38,502 nucleotides of DNA from a virus. A program made the translations under genes and the position numbers. The notes under the pieces were generated by a model. That model did no database searches, was not told the DNA's origin, and saw only the letters and a list, made by a program, of their open reading frames with translations. The stretch lies in the IMG/VR virus record IMGVR_UViG_3300031951_000491, positions 1-38,502 of that record; one strand, written 5' to 3'. Positions 38,348 to 38,502 of the stretch are shown piece by piece. Within the stretch, counting starts at the first letter, position 1, and the number at the start of each line of letters is the position of its first letter.

Positions 38348-38502
38348 TCATGACAATTTTGTAATCAGCTTTTGCATCTTCTCAGAATGTTTGCCTGAAA
38401 CGATGGTTTTGCCTTTGAACCAACCGTACACGGTAACCCTACTGACACCAAAGAACTCCGCAACATCTTTTACAGGGATGTCACGGGCGATACAAACCAG
38501 CC
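38348..38502 (-). CDS. Helix-turn-helix DNA-binding protein, C-terminal fragment
   Basis: A minus-strand frame enters from the right edge and stops at 38348, with 50 visible residues. It contains VKDVAEFFGVSRVTVYGWFK, whose Ala at position 5, Gly at 9 and Val at 15 of the motif match the classic helix-turn-helix pattern. The end is Lys-rich (KMQKLITKLS). Such small proteins act as repressors or activators. It is the gene just upstream of the primase-helicase, so it may regulate it. The N-terminus lies outside the window. Confidence 0.75.
   Translation of the reverse strand, partial: LVCIARDIPVKDVAEFFGVSRVTVYGWFKGKTIVSGKHSEKMQKLITKLS

Noticed and set aside
1-38502. tRNA genes, integrase, transposase, restriction or anti-defence genes
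   Set aside because: No cloverleaf-like segment, recombinase motif or transposase was noticed. By-eye inspection could miss a divergent tRNA.

Overview
The window is a gene-dense stretch of a tailed, double-stranded DNA bacteriophage. No cellular housekeeping gene, tRNA, rRNA, integrase or insertion sequence is visible. Coding sequence covers almost everything, many neighbours overlap by 1-30 bases, and the third codon position is GC-rich. The gene set points to a short-tailed (podovirus-like, T7-supergroup-like) lytic phage: HK97-fold-type capsid protein, gp11-like adaptor, nozzle-like tail protein, several very large internal/ejection-type virion proteins, and no tape-measure protein or tail-assembly chaperone frameshift. 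Many small proteins resemble families I remember from freshwater and marine phage metagenomes. The host cannot be read from the sequence.

Layout. (1) 1-2398: end of a head-morphogenesis gene, two head-region proteins and the major capsid protein, closed by a terminator at 2403-2430. (2) 2538-5136: head-fibre-like protein and a run of tiny, mostly Lys-rich proteins, several with interchangeable C-terminal tails. (3) 5137-7700: connector- and adaptor-type proteins with more Lys-rich miniproteins between them. (4) 7702-15579: receptor-binding and decoration proteins, including a 14-unit repeat protein and three tandem genes for predicted six-bladed propellers (6, 6 and 6+6 repeats). (5) 15595-18936: coiled-coil protein, glycosyltransferase and a lysis cassette (two membrane proteins and a GH24 endolysin). 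(6) 18952-22460: nozzle-like and lectin-like tail proteins. (7) 22483-35174: five ejection-type virion proteins ending in a 1994-residue megaprotein with an HEXXH protease-like domain. A 58-codon gene with a perfect Shine-Dalgarno lies inside it in the +1 frame. (8) 35175-38502, minus strand: a small conserved-looking protein, a primase-helicase (archaeo-eukaryotic primase plus zinc motif plus DUF927-type ATPase), and a helix-turn-helix protein cut by the window end. The two transcription directions converge on a hairpin terminator at about 35175-35202.

How it works together. The plus strand is a late virion and lysis module; the minus strand is the edge of a replication and regulation module. 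The most unusual signals are: the nested out-of-frame gene in the megaprotein linker; the strict multiples of six in the propeller genes, whose conserved C-terminal glycine codons double as ribosome binding sites; 37 heptads without a phase break in one ejection protein; a short 'A-x-GG-hydrophobic' motif shared by at least nine otherwise unrelated virion proteins; and a hairpin that may bridge a distant Shine-Dalgarno to a start codon at 8854. Family names are recalled from memory and were not confirmed by any search.
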